43,837 nt of DNA from Burkholderiales bacterium (GTDB lineage: Bacteria; Pseudomonadota; Gammaproteobacteria; Burkholderiales; Burkholderiaceae_C): NCBI GenBank assembly GCA_947373745.1, contig CANBZB010000004.1, positions 1 through 43,837 of the forward strand. The letters are read 5' to 3'. Within the stretch, counting starts at the first letter, position 1. Every line of letters begins with the position of its first letter. Positions 1-9,998 of this stretch are shown here, in pieces. Under the pieces are notes generated by a model that was given only the letters and a program-made list of their open reading frames with translations, did no database searches and was not told the DNA's origin. The translations under genes were made by a program, and so were the position numbers.

Positions 1-1457
1 GCCCAGGCCAATACGTTTTCTGCCGATTCATCTTGCGCTGTCCATGACTGCGTGATGCGCTGCGCATCGCGGGTCAGCGTACCTGTCTTGTCAAAAATCA
101 AGGTATCGACTTCAGCCAATGCCTCTAAGGCTTGCAAGTGACGCACCAATACGCCCTGTCGCGCTAGCGTGCCAGATGCTGCCAACATCGCGGCAGGTGT
201 AGCCAGTGACAAAGCGCAAGGACATGTGACGATCAACACCGATACCGCCACCATCAAGGCTTGGCTGGGACTGGTTTGCCACCACCATGCCGCAGCACCC
301 AAAGCCAAGACCAAAACACCCAACAAAAACGGTTTGGCCATTCGGTCTGCAAGTTGGGCCAAACGGGGTTTTTGGATAGAGGCGCTTTGCATCAACTCGA
401 CAATTTGCGCGAACTGGGTGTCTTCACCGACTTTCGCAACACGCACGACCACAGGCGCACTTAAATTAAAACTGCCAGCAACCACTAAGTCACCCTTGGC
501 GCGGGCTTGCGGATGTGACTCACCCGTCAATAGCGCTTCATCGGTCAAGGTATCGCCTTGCACGATCACACCATCCGCCGCAAAACCCTCCCCCACATTG
601 ACACGGATCAAGTCGCCCACTTGCAAGCGTGACACAGTGACGCGTTCGAACTGACCGTCAGCCTTTTGGCGCTCAACGCTGTCTGGCAATCGGTTCATCA
701 CTGCCTCTAAGGCGCCAGCGGTTTTGTCGCGCATGCGCAATTCCAACCAACGGCCGGTGAGCAAGAAAAATACAAACATGCTCAGCGAGTCGAAATACAC
801 CTCCGAGCCCCAAACACCTTTGGGGTCAAAAGTGGCCGCCGAGCTCACCAAGAAAGTAATGCCCATGCCAATAGCAACAGGCAAGTCCATGCTGATTTCA
901 CGCCGACGAATATCACGCCATGCGTTAGCAAAGAATGGCCCGCAAGAGAAAAGTAATACGGGCAACGTAATGACCCACGCGGCCCAACGCAGTAAGTTCA
1001 CCATCTCGGGAGTGATGTCACCGTCACCCGCGATGTAACTGGGATAGGCATACATCATTAGCTGCATCATGCAAAAGCCCGCAACTAGCCATCGCCACAG
1101 TGCCATTCGCATTTCTTTTTTACGGATCTGCCGTAACGATGTGTCCAGTGCAGGCACAGCGCTATACCCCGCGTCGACCAAAGCGCCAATCCACTTAGAA
1201 GGCGCTACCTTGCTGGCAGACCACACTACTTTGGCGCGGTGGGTCGTGGCGCTGACCTCGGCCGACTTCACGCCTTCAACCGACATCAGGGCTTTTTCGA
1301 CCGTATAGGCGCAAGCTGCGCAGTGCATGCCTTGCACCACCACATGGGAGACCCAATCGTCATCGGCCTTGTTTTTGTCACCACCGCTAGCGGGTTGCCC
1401 AAAACGCGCCCATTCTTGGCGGTCGTCGAGGACGGCGAGGGTGTTTTTAATAGTCAT
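1..1457 (-). CDS. ccoI: Heavy-metal (copper) translocating P1B-type ATPase, CcoI/FixI-like; C-terminal part runs off the left edge
   Basis: Reading the minus strand from the ATG at 1457 gives MTIKNTLAVLDDRQEWARFG...VQGMHCAACAYTVEKAL (CxxC metal-binding domain), then TGES, the membrane CPC motif (TCPCALSLATPAAM) and the DKTGTLT phosphorylation motif. No stop before position 1. Confidence 0.9.
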   Translation of the reverse strand, partial: MTIKNTLAVLDDRQEWARFGQPASGGDKNKADDDWVSHVVVQGMHCAACAYTVEKALMSVEGVKSAEVSATTHRAKVVWSASKVAPSKWIGALVDAGYSAVPALDTSLRQIRKKEMRMALWRWLVAGFCMMQLMMYAYPSYIAGDGDITPEMVNLLRWAAWVITLPVLLFSCGPFFANAWRDIRRREISMDLPVAIGMGITFLVSSAATFDPKGVWGSEVYFDSLSMFVFFLLTGRWLELRMRDKTAGALEAVMNRLPDSVERQKADGQFERVTVSRLQVGDLIRVNVGEGFAADGVIVQGDTLTDEALLTGESHPQARAKGDLVVAGSFNLSAPVVVRVAKVGEDTQFAQIVELMQSASIQKPRLAQLADRMAKPFLLGVLVLALGAAAWWWQTSPSQALMVAVSVLIVTCPCALSLATPAAMLAASGTLARQGVLVRHLQALEALAEVDTLIFDKTGTLTRDAQRITQSWTAQDESAENVLAW

Positions 1458-1492
1458 AGTCGGCAAGCTTAACGATCTGATCTTGTAGGCAT

Positions 1493-1506
1493 TTGATGTG
1501 TATCAA
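1493..1506. promoter_or_regulatory. Perfect FNR/Anr-type box TTGAT-GTGT-ATCAA in the divergent ccoI/uspA intergenic region
   Basis: Sequence TTGATGTGTATCAA matches TTGATNNNNATCAA exactly and lies between divergent starts at 1457 (-) and 1562 (+). Confidence 0.75.
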
Positions 1507-1561
1507 TAAGTTTTCTGAATATTCCACTAAGCTTGACCCACACAACACAAGGAGCGCAACG

Positions 1562-2005
1562 ATGTATAAAAAAATCTTGGTAGCCACAGATGGCTCGACT
1601 CTCTCTAAAAAAGCGATTACCAGTGCCATCGCACTTGCTGAGATCCATGGCGCTAGCCTGATTGCCATCAAAGTGATCCCCCGCTTTACCCAAACTTATT
1701 TCGAAGGCTCCATCCCTGTGAACATGGGCGAAGTCGACAAGATTGAAAAATCTTGGGCAGACCATGCGCACAAGCAATTGGACAAAGTTGCCAAAGATGC
1801 CAAAACCAAACAAGTCGCTTGCAAAACCGTTGTCGTCAAGTCTGACAGCGTGTCCGATGCTTTGGTCGCCTCCGCCAAGAAAAACAAGGTTGACTTGATC
1901 GTCATGGCCTCCCATGGCCGCAAAGGCATCAAGCGTTTGTTGCTAGGCAGCGAAACCCAGCAAGTGCTGACGCACACCACAATTCCTGTCTTAGTGGTGC
2001 GCTAA
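1562..2005 (+). CDS. uspA: Universal stress protein, UspA family
   Basis: MYKKILVATDGSTLSKKAI...IVMASHGRKGIKRLLLGSETQQVLTHTTIPVLVVR; typical GxxG-9x-G(S/T) nucleotide-binding pattern. SD-like AAGGAG upstream of the ATG at 1562. Confidence 0.92.
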   Translation: MYKKILVATDGSTLSKKAITSAIALAEIHGASLIAIKVIPRFTQTYFEGSIPVNMGEVDKIEKSWADHAHKQLDKVAKDAKTKQVACKTVVVKSDSVSDALVASAKKNKVDLIVMASHGRKGIKRLLLGSETQQVLTHTTIPVLVVR

Positions 2006-2953
2006 GTTCAGACGTGCCCTCGCCTCTTCGTATTCACGCTGGAGGCGAGCGACCAAATCGGCTGTGGGCACCACAGCCTTGACGGCCCCAATGCCTTGGC
2101 CGCAGCCCCAAATGTCTTTCCACGCTTTCTTGGCGTCACCGCCAAAATTCATTTTGGAAGCATCGCTCTCAGGCAAGTTCTCAGGGTCTAAGCCCGCATT
2201 GCGAATCGAGGGTGCCAAGTAATTACCGTGCACCCCTGTGAAAAGGTTGCTGTAGACGATGTCGTCCGAAGACGCTTCTACGATGGCCTGCTTGTATTCT
2301 TCGGCGGCACGGGCTTCTTCGGTAGCAATAAACGCGGAACCGATATAGGCAAAGTCGGCACCCATGGCTTGGGCGGCAAGAATGGCGCCGCCGTTGGCTA
2401 TCGCGCCACTCAAGGCAATCGGGCCGTCAAACCATTCACGGATTTCTTGGATCAAGGCAAACGGGCTTTTGACCCCTGCGTGTCCGCCAGCGCCAGCAGC
2501 CACCGCGACTAAACCGTCAGCGCCTTTTTCAATCGCTTTTTTAGCAAACTTGTTATTAATGATGTCGTGCAACACGATGCCACCGTAGCTGTGGGCAGCG
2601 GCATTCACATCTTCGCGCGCACCCAACGAGGTGATGATGATTGGCACCTTGTATTTCACACACATCGCCATGTCGTGCTCAAGACGGTCATTGCTTTTGT
2701 GCACGATTTGGTTGATGGCGAAAGGTGCAGCAGGTTTATCTGGATGTGCGCGGTTGTGTGCGGCGAGTGTTTCGGTAATTTCGATCAACCACTCTTCCAG
2801 TTGCTCTGCAGGACGCGCATTGAGCGCAGGCATAGAGCCCACGACGCCGGCCTTGCATTGGGCAATCACCAACTTGGGATTGCTGATGATGAACAAAGGC
2901 GAAGCAATGACGGGAAACTTCAGTTGCTGCAAAACCGCTGGCAATTTAGACAT
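1991..2953 (-). CDS. NAD(P)H-dependent flavin oxidoreductase / nitronate monooxygenase family
   Basis: 320 aa; FPVIASPLFIISNPKLV, GAGGHAG, AIANGGAILAAQAMGADFAYIGSAF motifs typical of the 2-nitropropane dioxygenase/NMO family. Confidence 0.88.
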   Translation of the reverse strand: MSKLPAVLQQLKFPVIASPLFIISNPKLVIAQCKAGVVGSMPALNARPAEQLEEWLIEITETLAAHNRAHPDKPAAPFAINQIVHKSNDRLEHDMAMCVKYKVPIIITSLGAREDVNAAAHSYGGIVLHDIINNKFAKKAIEKGADGLVAVAAGAGGHAGVKSPFALIQEIREWFDGPIALSGAIANGGAILAAQAMGADFAYIGSAFIATEEARAAEEYKQAIVEASSDDIVYSNLFTGVHGNYLAPSIRNAGLDPENLPESDASKMNFGGDAKKAWKDIWGCGQGIGAVKAVVPTADLVARLQREYEEARARLNLAHH

Positions 2954-2968
2954 GTGAATTCCTATTTT

Positions 2969-4759
2969 TTAGAAGGCTTCTAAAGCCATTTCAGTCACGC
3001 TGTCCGCGCCAGCAACGATGCTGTCGCGCACGCCAGGAGCCTTGGACAAGATATGGTCCGCATAAAAACGTGCCGTGGTGACTTTGGCTTGCATGAACGC
3101 AAGGTCGTCGCCTTTAGCGATATGTTCAAGCGCCACCAACATAGCGCGCGCCATTTGCCAGCCTGCCATCACGTTACCTGCGAGCATGAGATAAGGCACG
3201 CTACCGGCGTAAACCGCATTGGGGTTGGATTTGCTCTCGGTCACAAAGAACTCCACCACATCTAAAAACGCTTCACGGGCTGCAGCCAATCGCTTGGCCA
3301 CCGCATGGCAACGTGCGTCGCTGTGGGATTTGAGTTGTTTTTCGGTTTGCTCAATTTGGCTGGCAATAGCCTTAGCTGTCTGACCGCCATCACGGGCGGT
3401 TTTGCGGCCGACCAAATCGTTGGCTTGAATGGCGGTGGTGCCTTCGTAAATGGTCAAAATTTTCGCGTCGCGGTAATACTGGGCGGCACCGGTTTCTTCG
3501 ATAAAGCCCATACCGCCATGCACTTGCACGCCAAGACTCGTGACTTCCAAACTCATCTCGGTGCTAAAGCCTTTGACCAAGGGCACCAAAAATTCGTAGA
3601 AAGCCAAATTCTCTTTGCGGGTCGCTGCATCGGGGTGGTGGTGCGAAGCGTCATACGCTGCAGCGGCCACGGTGGCCATGGATCGACAACCTTCGGTGTA
3701 AGCACGCATGGTCATGAGCATGCGGCGCACGTCGGGGTGGTGGATGATGGGTGCGCTGGTTTTCATGCTGCCGTCCACAGGGCGGCTTTGCACGCGGTCA
3801 CGCGCAAATTGGGCTGCCTTTTGGTAAGAGCGCTCTGCCACAGCAATGCCTTGCACGCCTACGGCGTAGCGGGCGGCATTCATCATGATGAACATGTATT
3901 CCAAACCGCGGTTCTCTTCACCTACCAAGTAGCCGATAGCACCGCCATGGTCGCCGTATTGCAAAACAGCAGTCGGACTGGCTTTGATACCCATCTTGTG
4001 TTCGATGCTGACGCAGTGCACATCGTTGCGCGCGCCAACCGTTCCGTCTTTGTTCACCAAAAACTTTGGCACCACAAACAAGCTGATGCCTTTGACGCCC
4101 TCGGGCGCCCCCTGCACACGGGCCAACACGAGGTGGACGATGTTTTGCGCCATATCGTGTTCACCGTAGGTGATGTAAATCTTGGTGCCAAACACTTTGT
4201 AAGTGCCATCTGGCTGGGGCTCGGCGCGCGTGCGAACCGCTGCCAAATCGGAACCCGCTTGCGGCTCGGTGAGGTTCATGGTGCCGGTCCACTCCCCAGA
4301 GATGAGCTTCTCTAGATAGATGGCTTTTAGATCGTCTGAGCCGGCAGTGAGCAGCGCCTCAATCGCACCGTCGGTGAGCAACGGGCACAAGGCAAAGCTC
4401 ATATTGGCGGAGTTCAAAATTTCGCCGCATGCCGCGCCAATGGTTTTGGGTAAACCTTGACCACCGAAAGCGGGCGGGTGTTGCAGGCCTTGCCATCCGC
4501 CTTCTCTGTATTGGGTGTAAGCCTCTTTGAAACCAGGCGTGGTGTGGACATGGCCGTCTTTGAAATAAGACGGGTTTTTGTCACCTTCCCAGTTCAAAGG
4601 AACCAAAACGGATTCGTTGAGTTTGGCGCATTCTTCGAGCACCGCTTGGGCGGTTTCTAAACCCGCGTCTTCAAATGCAGGCATTTGTGCAATTTGCTCT
4701 AGACCACCGATATGGGCCATGTTGAACAACATATCTTTAACGGGGGCGATGTACGACAT
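2969..4759 (-). CDS. Acyl-CoA dehydrogenase (about 600-aa long type, DmdC-like)
   Basis: 596 aa; [59 protein letters not shown]. Next to etfAB. Confidence 0.9.
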   Translation of the reverse strand: MSYIAPVKDMLFNMAHIGGLEQIAQMPAFEDAGLETAQAVLEECAKLNESVLVPLNWEGDKNPSYFKDGHVHTTPGFKEAYTQYREGGWQGLQHPPAFGGQGLPKTIGAACGEILNSANMSFALCPLLTDGAIEALLTAGSDDLKAIYLEKLISGEWTGTMNLTEPQAGSDLAAVRTRAEPQPDGTYKVFGTKIYITYGEHDMAQNIVHLVLARVQGAPEGVKGISLFVVPKFLVNKDGTVGARNDVHCVSIEHKMGIKASPTAVLQYGDHGGAIGYLVGEENRGLEYMFIMMNAARYAVGVQGIAVAERSYQKAAQFARDRVQSRPVDGSMKTSAPIIHHPDVRRMLMTMRAYTEGCRSMATVAAAAYDASHHHPDAATRKENLAFYEFLVPLVKGFSTEMSLEVTSLGVQVHGGMGFIEETGAAQYYRDAKILTIYEGTTAIQANDLVGRKTARDGGQTAKAIASQIEQTEKQLKSHSDARCHAVAKRLAAAREAFLDVVEFFVTESKSNPNAVYAGSVPYLMLAGNVMAGWQMARAMLVALEHIAKGDDLAFMQAKVTTARFYADHILSKAPGVRDSIVAGADSVTEMALEAF

Positions 4760-4768
4760 GGCGTGCTC

Positions 4769-5701
4769 CTATAAAGCGGCAACAAGTTCAGGCACTGCCA
4801 CAAACAAGTCCGCTTCCAATCCAAAGTCAGCTACCGAGAAAATAGGCGCTTCTGGGTCTTTGTTGATCGCCACGATCACCTTGCTGTCTTTCATACCCGC
4901 CAAATGTTGGATGGCACCGCTGATGCCGCAAGCCACATACAACTGAGGCGCGACGATCTTGCCAGTTTGTCCGACTTGCCAATCGTTAGGGGCATAGCCC
5001 GCATCGACGGCCGCGCGGCTTGCGCCTAATGCAGCGCCCAGCTTGTCTGCCAAGGGCGTAATGACTTCGGTGAATTTCTCAGCGCTACCCAAGGCACGAC
5101 CGCCGGAGACGATGATCTTGGCAGCTGTCAATTCAGGACGATCGCTCTTGGCGATTTCGCTTCCCATGAATTTGCTTTTGCCTGAGTCCGCAGTGGCAGA
5201 CACGGTTTCTATAGACGCTGAACCGCCAGTTGTAGCTGCTGCATCAAAGCCCGTCGTACGAACTGTGATGACCTTGATGGCATCGGTCGATTGCACTGTG
5301 GCAATGGCATTGCCCGCGTAGATCGGACGCTCAAACGTGTCAGGACTATCAACCTTGGTGATATCGCTGATCTGACCAACATCTAACTTAGCAGCAACAC
5401 GGGGGGCGATGTTTTTACCGCCGGCGGTGGCTGGGAAGACGATGTGCGAATAACTACTAGCCAGTGCCAAGATTTGTGCACTCAAGTTTTCAGCCAAGCC
5501 ATGTGAGAGGTCAGCACCATCTGCGTGGATCACTTTGCTCACGCCAGCAATTTCGGCTGCAGCGGCAGCGGCGCCACCAGCGTTGTGTCCAGCGACCAGC
5601 ACATGGACATCACCGCCCATGGCCACTGCGGCTGTGACGGTGTTGAGAGTTGAAGGCTTGATCGACGCGTTGTCGTGTTCGGCAATAACGAGGGATGTCA
5701 T
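4769..5701 (-). CDS. etfA: Electron transfer flavoprotein alpha subunit
   Basis: 310 aa; C-terminal FAD domain [10 protein letters not shown]...[58 protein letters not shown]. Confidence 0.96.
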   Translation of the reverse strand: MTSLVIAEHDNASIKPSTLNTVTAAVAMGGDVHVLVAGHNAGGAAAAAAEIAGVSKVIHADGADLSHGLAENLSAQILALASSYSHIVFPATAGGKNIAPRVAAKLDVGQISDITKVDSPDTFERPIYAGNAIATVQSTDAIKVITVRTTGFDAAATTGGSASIETVSATADSGKSKFMGSEIAKSDRPELTAAKIIVSGGRALGSAEKFTEVITPLADKLGAALGASRAAVDAGYAPNDWQVGQTGKIVAPQLYVACGISGAIQHLAGMKDSKVIVAINKDPEAPIFSVADFGLEADLFVAVPELVAAL

Positions 5702-5727
5702 AGTGTTTTGCTCCTGATCTGTTCTAG

Positions 5728-6477
5728 TTAGATGACCTTGGCCACGTTCTTGAGTTTGTCGACCAAAGTCGCTACATCGGGCACTTTGATACCGGCGCTG
5801 CGCTTAGGCGGTTCGCTCACTTTCAAGGTTTTGATGCGGGGGGCGACATTCACGCCGAGGTCTTCTGGCTTGAAGATATCGAGTTGCTTCTTCTTGGCCT
5901 TCATGATGTTGGGCAAGGTGACATAGCGTGGCTCGTTCAGACGTAGGTCTGTAGTAATAACAGCGGGCAGACTGATAGAGAGTGTCTCTAGTCCACCATC
6001 GACTTCGCGGGTCACGCTGGCTTTGCCGTCTGCAACTTCTACTTTGGATGCAAACGTAGCTTGGGGCATGTCCGCCAACGCTGCCAACATTTGGCCGGTT
6101 TGGTTGCAGTCGTCGTCAATCGCTTGTTTGCCCAGAATCACCAAGCCGGGTTGTTCTTTGTCGACCAAGGCTTTGAGCAACTTGGCTACGGCCAATGGTT
6201 GGAGTTCTTCGGTGGTTTCGACCAAAATTCCGCGGTCTGCGCCAATCGCCATGGCAGTGCGCAAAGTTTCTTGGCATTGGGTGACGCCGCAGGAGACGGC
6301 GATCACTTCTGTGACCACGCCTTTTTCTTTCAGGCGAACGGCTTCTTCCACCGCAATCTCGTCAAACGGGTTCATGCTCATCTTGACGTTGGCAATGTCG
6401 ACCCCGGTGTTGTCCGACTTCACGCGAACCTTCACGTTGTAGTCGACAACGCGCTTGACTGCGACCAATACTTTCAT
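5728..6477 (-). CDS. etfB: Electron transfer flavoprotein beta subunit
   Basis: 249 aa; [22 protein letters not shown]...[18 protein letters not shown]...[18 protein letters not shown]...[28 protein letters not shown]. Confidence 0.96.
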   Translation of the reverse strand: MKVLVAVKRVVDYNVKVRVKSDNTGVDIANVKMSMNPFDEIAVEEAVRLKEKGVVTEVIAVSCGVTQCQETLRTAMAIGADRGILVETTEELQPLAVAKLLKALVDKEQPGLVILGKQAIDDDCNQTGQMLAALADMPQATFASKVEVADGKASVTREVDGGLETLSISLPAVITTDLRLNEPRYVTLPNIMKAKKKQLDIFKPEDLGVNVAPRIKTLKVSEPPKRSAGIKVPDVATLVDKLKNVAKVI

Positions 6478-6509
6478 GGTGAGAACTCCAAAAAATAATG
6501 AAAACTGAT

Positions 6510-6529
6510 TGACGTTTACGTAAACGTCA
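6510..6529. promoter_or_regulatory. 20-bp perfect palindrome upstream of etfB, candidate operator
   Basis: TGACGTTTACGTAAACGTCA is its own reverse complement. It ends about 32 bp upstream of the etfB ATG (6477). Confidence 0.65.
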
Positions 6530-6614
6530 CATTCTAATATCTAAACCCCAAACTTTAGCACGACCGTGCTTTTTTCTGACCAATAAACGGCGGTATACGG
6601 CAGCCCTTTTCGGC

Positions 6615-7871
6615 TCATATCGTGCCTATTTCGGTCGTTTTGACAAGTTGCACCTCATAAGGCGCAGGCGCCAAGAGCACGCCAGCTTTACGCAAAGCTT
6701 CCAACGCCGCCCTATTCACATTGGACTTAACTAAACCCTGTCCATGGGCGGGGTCGTCCATCCAAAAATTCAGCTGAAACCTTAGACCTTGGGGCGCCAC
6801 CTCAGCCAACAACGCCATGGGCGCAGGGTCAGCGATGACCAAATCGGCTGACATGGCGGCGTCGGCCAATAGTTTTTGGACTTCCTCCACATGGCTCTGC
6901 AGACCGACCCAGAACATGCAGTTTTGTAACAAGTGGCTAGATTCGAGCGACAGGTTTTCGACCCGTTGCGTCATCAACAGCTCGTTAGGAATGACAGATT
7001 CGACACCGTTGATGGCTCGCACCAAGGTATAGCGCGTTTTGATGTCTGTGACCCAGCCTTCAAAACCATCTACCCGTACATAGTCGCCGATGCGCAACGA
7101 GCGCTCTAACAAAATCACAAAGCCACTGACATAGTTGGCCGCCAACTTTTGTAAGCCAAAGCCTAGCCCGACGCCTAACGCGCCACCTAAGACCGACAAC
7201 GCAGTGAGGTCGACCCCCGATGCCGACAAAGCCAACAACATGCCGATCAATAACAAGAAGGCACGCATAGCGTTCGACGCGACTTTGCGCATAGACAAGT
7301 CCGTCAATGCTCGACTCAGCACCTTGGACTCTAAAAAGGCTGACAACCACAAGGTCAACACCAAGACAAAGCTGGAATTGAGAATGACCTCCAACACATG
7401 CAACAAAGACACATGCGATTTACCGACTGACAATTCGATAGCGTCTAACTCTTCCCGTACCGGTTGCAGCAAGCCCGTGATCCACATCACCGCAAAAGCC
7501 CATGCAAGCCAAGAGACTGCGCGCTCGATCAAACGCGCGCCATGCGACTCAGGAAATACCGACGTCAAGACGCGAGCGATCAGGCGAATGACAGCCAATG
7601 CCAAGAGCACTGGCACTGCTAGCTTGAGCAAGGCAACACTTTGAAACTTCACCAAAATAGTTTTGCAAGCTAGCGTGAAAACCAAGGCCAACAACGGGAA
7701 CAACAAACCATCCACCACACGACGACCAAACAAGATGGAGTCACGCGTGCCGCCTCTTCCCAATGCCCAGGCACACATCCAAGCCAAAGCCAGTGAAGCA
7801 GCCAAGACAGTTAACTCCATCGGCATGGAGGAGTTTTGGAAATCTAAAAAAATCTCTTGCAATGCAGTCAT
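6615..7871 (-). CDS. MscS-family mechanosensitive ion channel
   Basis: 418 aa; LSVLGGALGVGLGFGLQKLAANYVSGFVILLERSLRIGDYVRVDGFEGWVTDIKTRYTLVRAINGVESVIPNELL. Confidence 0.92.
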   Translation of the reverse strand: MTALQEIFLDFQNSSMPMELTVLAASLALAWMCAWALGRGGTRDSILFGRRVVDGLLFPLLALVFTLACKTILVKFQSVALLKLAVPVLLALAVIRLIARVLTSVFPESHGARLIERAVSWLAWAFAVMWITGLLQPVREELDAIELSVGKSHVSLLHVLEVILNSSFVLVLTLWLSAFLESKVLSRALTDLSMRKVASNAMRAFLLLIGMLLALSASGVDLTALSVLGGALGVGLGFGLQKLAANYVSGFVILLERSLRIGDYVRVDGFEGWVTDIKTRYTLVRAINGVESVIPNELLMTQRVENLSLESSHLLQNCMFWVGLQSHVEEVQKLLADAAMSADLVIADPAPMALLAEVAPQGLRFQLNFWMDDPAHGQGLVKSNVNRAALEALRKAGVLLAPAPYEVQLVKTTEIGTI

Positions 7872-7875
7872 GTTT

Positions 7876-8829
7876 TTATAAGTCCGCTAACACGCGCAAA
7901 TGCGCTTCCACGCTTCTACCCAAAGCACTCAAGGCATAACCGCCTTCTAAGCACGACACAATGCGCCCCTTGGCGTGGCGCTTGGCGATGTCGCAAATAC
8001 GATGGGTGATCCACGCATAGTCTTGCTCGGTGAGGCCCATTTGCCCCATATCGTCTTCGCGGTGGGCATCAAAACCAGCGCTGATAAAAATCATCTCGGG
8101 CTTGAATTCTTCTAATCGAGGGACCCAGTAGTTCTCTACCAAATCGCGCACATCCATTCCACGTGTATATGCCGGAACTGGAATGTTCACCATGTTCGAC
8201 GCTGGCTTTTCAGTGCCTGAATAGGGATAAAAAGGATGCTGAAAAAAACTCACCATCAACACATGTTCATCGTTGGCAAGAATGTCTTCTGTTCCATTGC
8301 CATGGTGCACATCAAAGTCCACCACAGCCACACGCTTTAAGCCGTGCTGATGGATTGCATGCTTCACAGCCACCGCTACGTTGTTAAAAAAACAAAATCC
8401 CATCGCTTTGCGACGCATGGCATGGTGACCTGGAGGACGCACCGCACAAAAAGCATTAGCCAATTCACCGTTGATCACCGCATCGGTAGCAGCAATCGCA
8501 GCACCTGCAGAATGCAAAGCCGCTTCCCACGTATGCGAATTCATCGCCGTGTCTGGGTCCACATGCGCATAGGCGGGGCCTGTTGCAGATTGGTCTTGGA
8601 TTAAACGGTGCGACGTTAAACGCAGATGGTCGATGTAGTCCACATCGTGGGCCAAAGCCAAATCGTCAAATGAGGCGGCAGGCGCCTCGATAGCTGTCAA
8701 GCCAATGTCCAAACCACTGATCAGCAATCGCTCTTGAATTGCGTCGAGTCGCTCAGGACATTCAGGATGTCCGGCGCCCATTTCGTGTCTTCGACATTCA
8801 GGATGTGTGTAATAACCTGTTTTGTGCAT
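7876..8829 (-). CDS. Histone deacetylase family / acetoin-utilisation (AcuC)-like deacetylase
   Basis: 317 aa; VRPPGHHAMRRKAMGFCFFNNVAVA, VVDFDVHHGNGTEDI, FISAGFDAHREDDMGQMGLTEQDYAWIT, CLEGGYALSALGRSVEAHL. Confidence 0.92.
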   Translation of the reverse strand: MHKTGYYTHPECRRHEMGAGHPECPERLDAIQERLLISGLDIGLTAIEAPAASFDDLALAHDVDYIDHLRLTSHRLIQDQSATGPAYAHVDPDTAMNSHTWEAALHSAGAAIAATDAVINGELANAFCAVRPPGHHAMRRKAMGFCFFNNVAVAVKHAIHQHGLKRVAVVDFDVHHGNGTEDILANDEHVLMVSFFQHPFYPYSGTEKPASNMVNIPVPAYTRGMDVRDLVENYWVPRLEEFKPEMIFISAGFDAHREDDMGQMGLTEQDYAWITHRICDIAKRHAKGRIVSCLEGGYALSALGRSVEAHLRVLADL

Positions 8830-8895
8830 ATGCGTGATGAATCTATCGAACTCAGCTTAACATGCAAGCCTAGCTTTTTCTCTATTTTCTAACGC

Positions 8896-9990
8896 GTGAA
8901 ACTCCTTACTCTGCTTAGCTATATCCAGATCCGTTTCTTATTGGTACTCGCTATCAGTTTGGGTTTTATATGGTCTACGAATGCTTTAGCAGCAGGCCAT
9001 GGCAAAAAACATAAAGTACACCCTGTTCGCACCACACCATTTGGTCCACATGCCGAGATGGCGCAACTTGCGACAGTCATCTCCCAAGACCAACAACTGC
9101 CCTTGCCATGGGTACGCCACCAACTCAGCCTCGCGAGACGCGTGCAAGGTCTTGAGAAAATGGTAATGCCGCCGCCGACTTCCTCACCCAAAAATTGGGC
9201 GGCTTACCAAGCGCGTTTTATCGAACCGCGCCGTATTGATGCTGGCGTGAAGTTTTGGCAAGCCTACAAAGACGCATTAGAGCGTGCGCAAAACATTTAT
9301 GGCGTCCCCGCTGAATTGGTTGTCGGCGTGATGGGGGTAGAAACTTTCTATGGCCAACAGATGGGCAATTACAAAGTGTTGGATGTATTGACAACATTGG
9401 CTTTGCATTTCCCGCCAGAGCATCCGCGCGTACAAGAGAGGCAAGCATTTTTTAAATCTGAGTTGGGATATTTTTTAAAGATGGTGCATGCCCAACCTAA
9501 AGGTCAAGCCGCCATAACAGGCAGCTACGCAGGCGCCATGGGTTGGCCGCAGTTCATGCCTTCAAGTTGGTCACGTTTTGCCGTGGACTTTGATGGCGAT
9601 GGACGCATTGATTTACTCAAAAGCCCTATAGACGCGATTGGGTCTGTTGCCAATTACTTCAAAGCCTTTGGATGGCAAACGGGAATGCCCACCCACTACT
9701 CTGTGCAATTTGACGAAGCCAAGTTAGATAAACCCACGCTGCTAGCACCAGACATCTTGCCGTCTTTCAGTGCTGCCAGCATGAGAGATAAAGGTGTTTT
9801 GCTCGAAGGTGATGCACAACAACACAAAGGCAATCTTGCGTTGGTGGAATTGTTTAACGGGACTGATGCGCCTAGTTATGTGGTGGGCACAGAGAATTTT
9901 TATGTGGTGACTCGGTATAACTGGAGTAGCTACTATGCGCTGGCTGTAATTGAGCTCGGCCAAGCTGTGTTTAAACAGATCAGGGATTGA
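8896..9990 (+). CDS. mltB: Membrane-bound lytic murein transglycosylase B
   Basis: 364 aa with N-terminal hydrophobic signal; YGVPAELVVGVMGVETFYGQQMGNYKVLDVLTTLALHFPP, GSYAGAMGWPQFMPSSWSRFAVDFDGDGRIDL. GTG start. Confidence 0.92.
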   Translation: MKLLTLLSYIQIRFLLVLAISLGFIWSTNALAAGHGKKHKVHPVRTTPFGPHAEMAQLATVISQDQQLPLPWVRHQLSLARRVQGLEKMVMPPPTSSPKNWAAYQARFIEPRRIDAGVKFWQAYKDALERAQNIYGVPAELVVGVMGVETFYGQQMGNYKVLDVLTTLALHFPPEHPRVQERQAFFKSELGYFLKMVHAQPKGQAAITGSYAGAMGWPQFMPSSWSRFAVDFDGDGRIDLLKSPIDAIGSVANYFKAFGWQTGMPTHYSVQFDEAKLDKPTLLAPDILPSFSAASMRDKGVLLEGDAQQHKGNLALVELFNGTDAPSYVVGTENFYVVTRYNWSSYYALAVIELGQAVFKQIRD

Positions 9991-9998
9991 ATTGGTAA

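Noticed and set aside
169-1308. Several + strand ORFs at the left end (169-654, 724-1038, 1069-1308)
   Set aside because: They lie antisense to the truncated P-type ATPase, which has all family motifs on the minus strand.
3305-4315. 336-aa + strand ORF opposite the acyl-CoA dehydrogenase
   Set aside because: Shadow ORF of a clear minus-strand gene; composition (His/Gly/Ala-rich, no recognisable motif) is typical of antisense frames.
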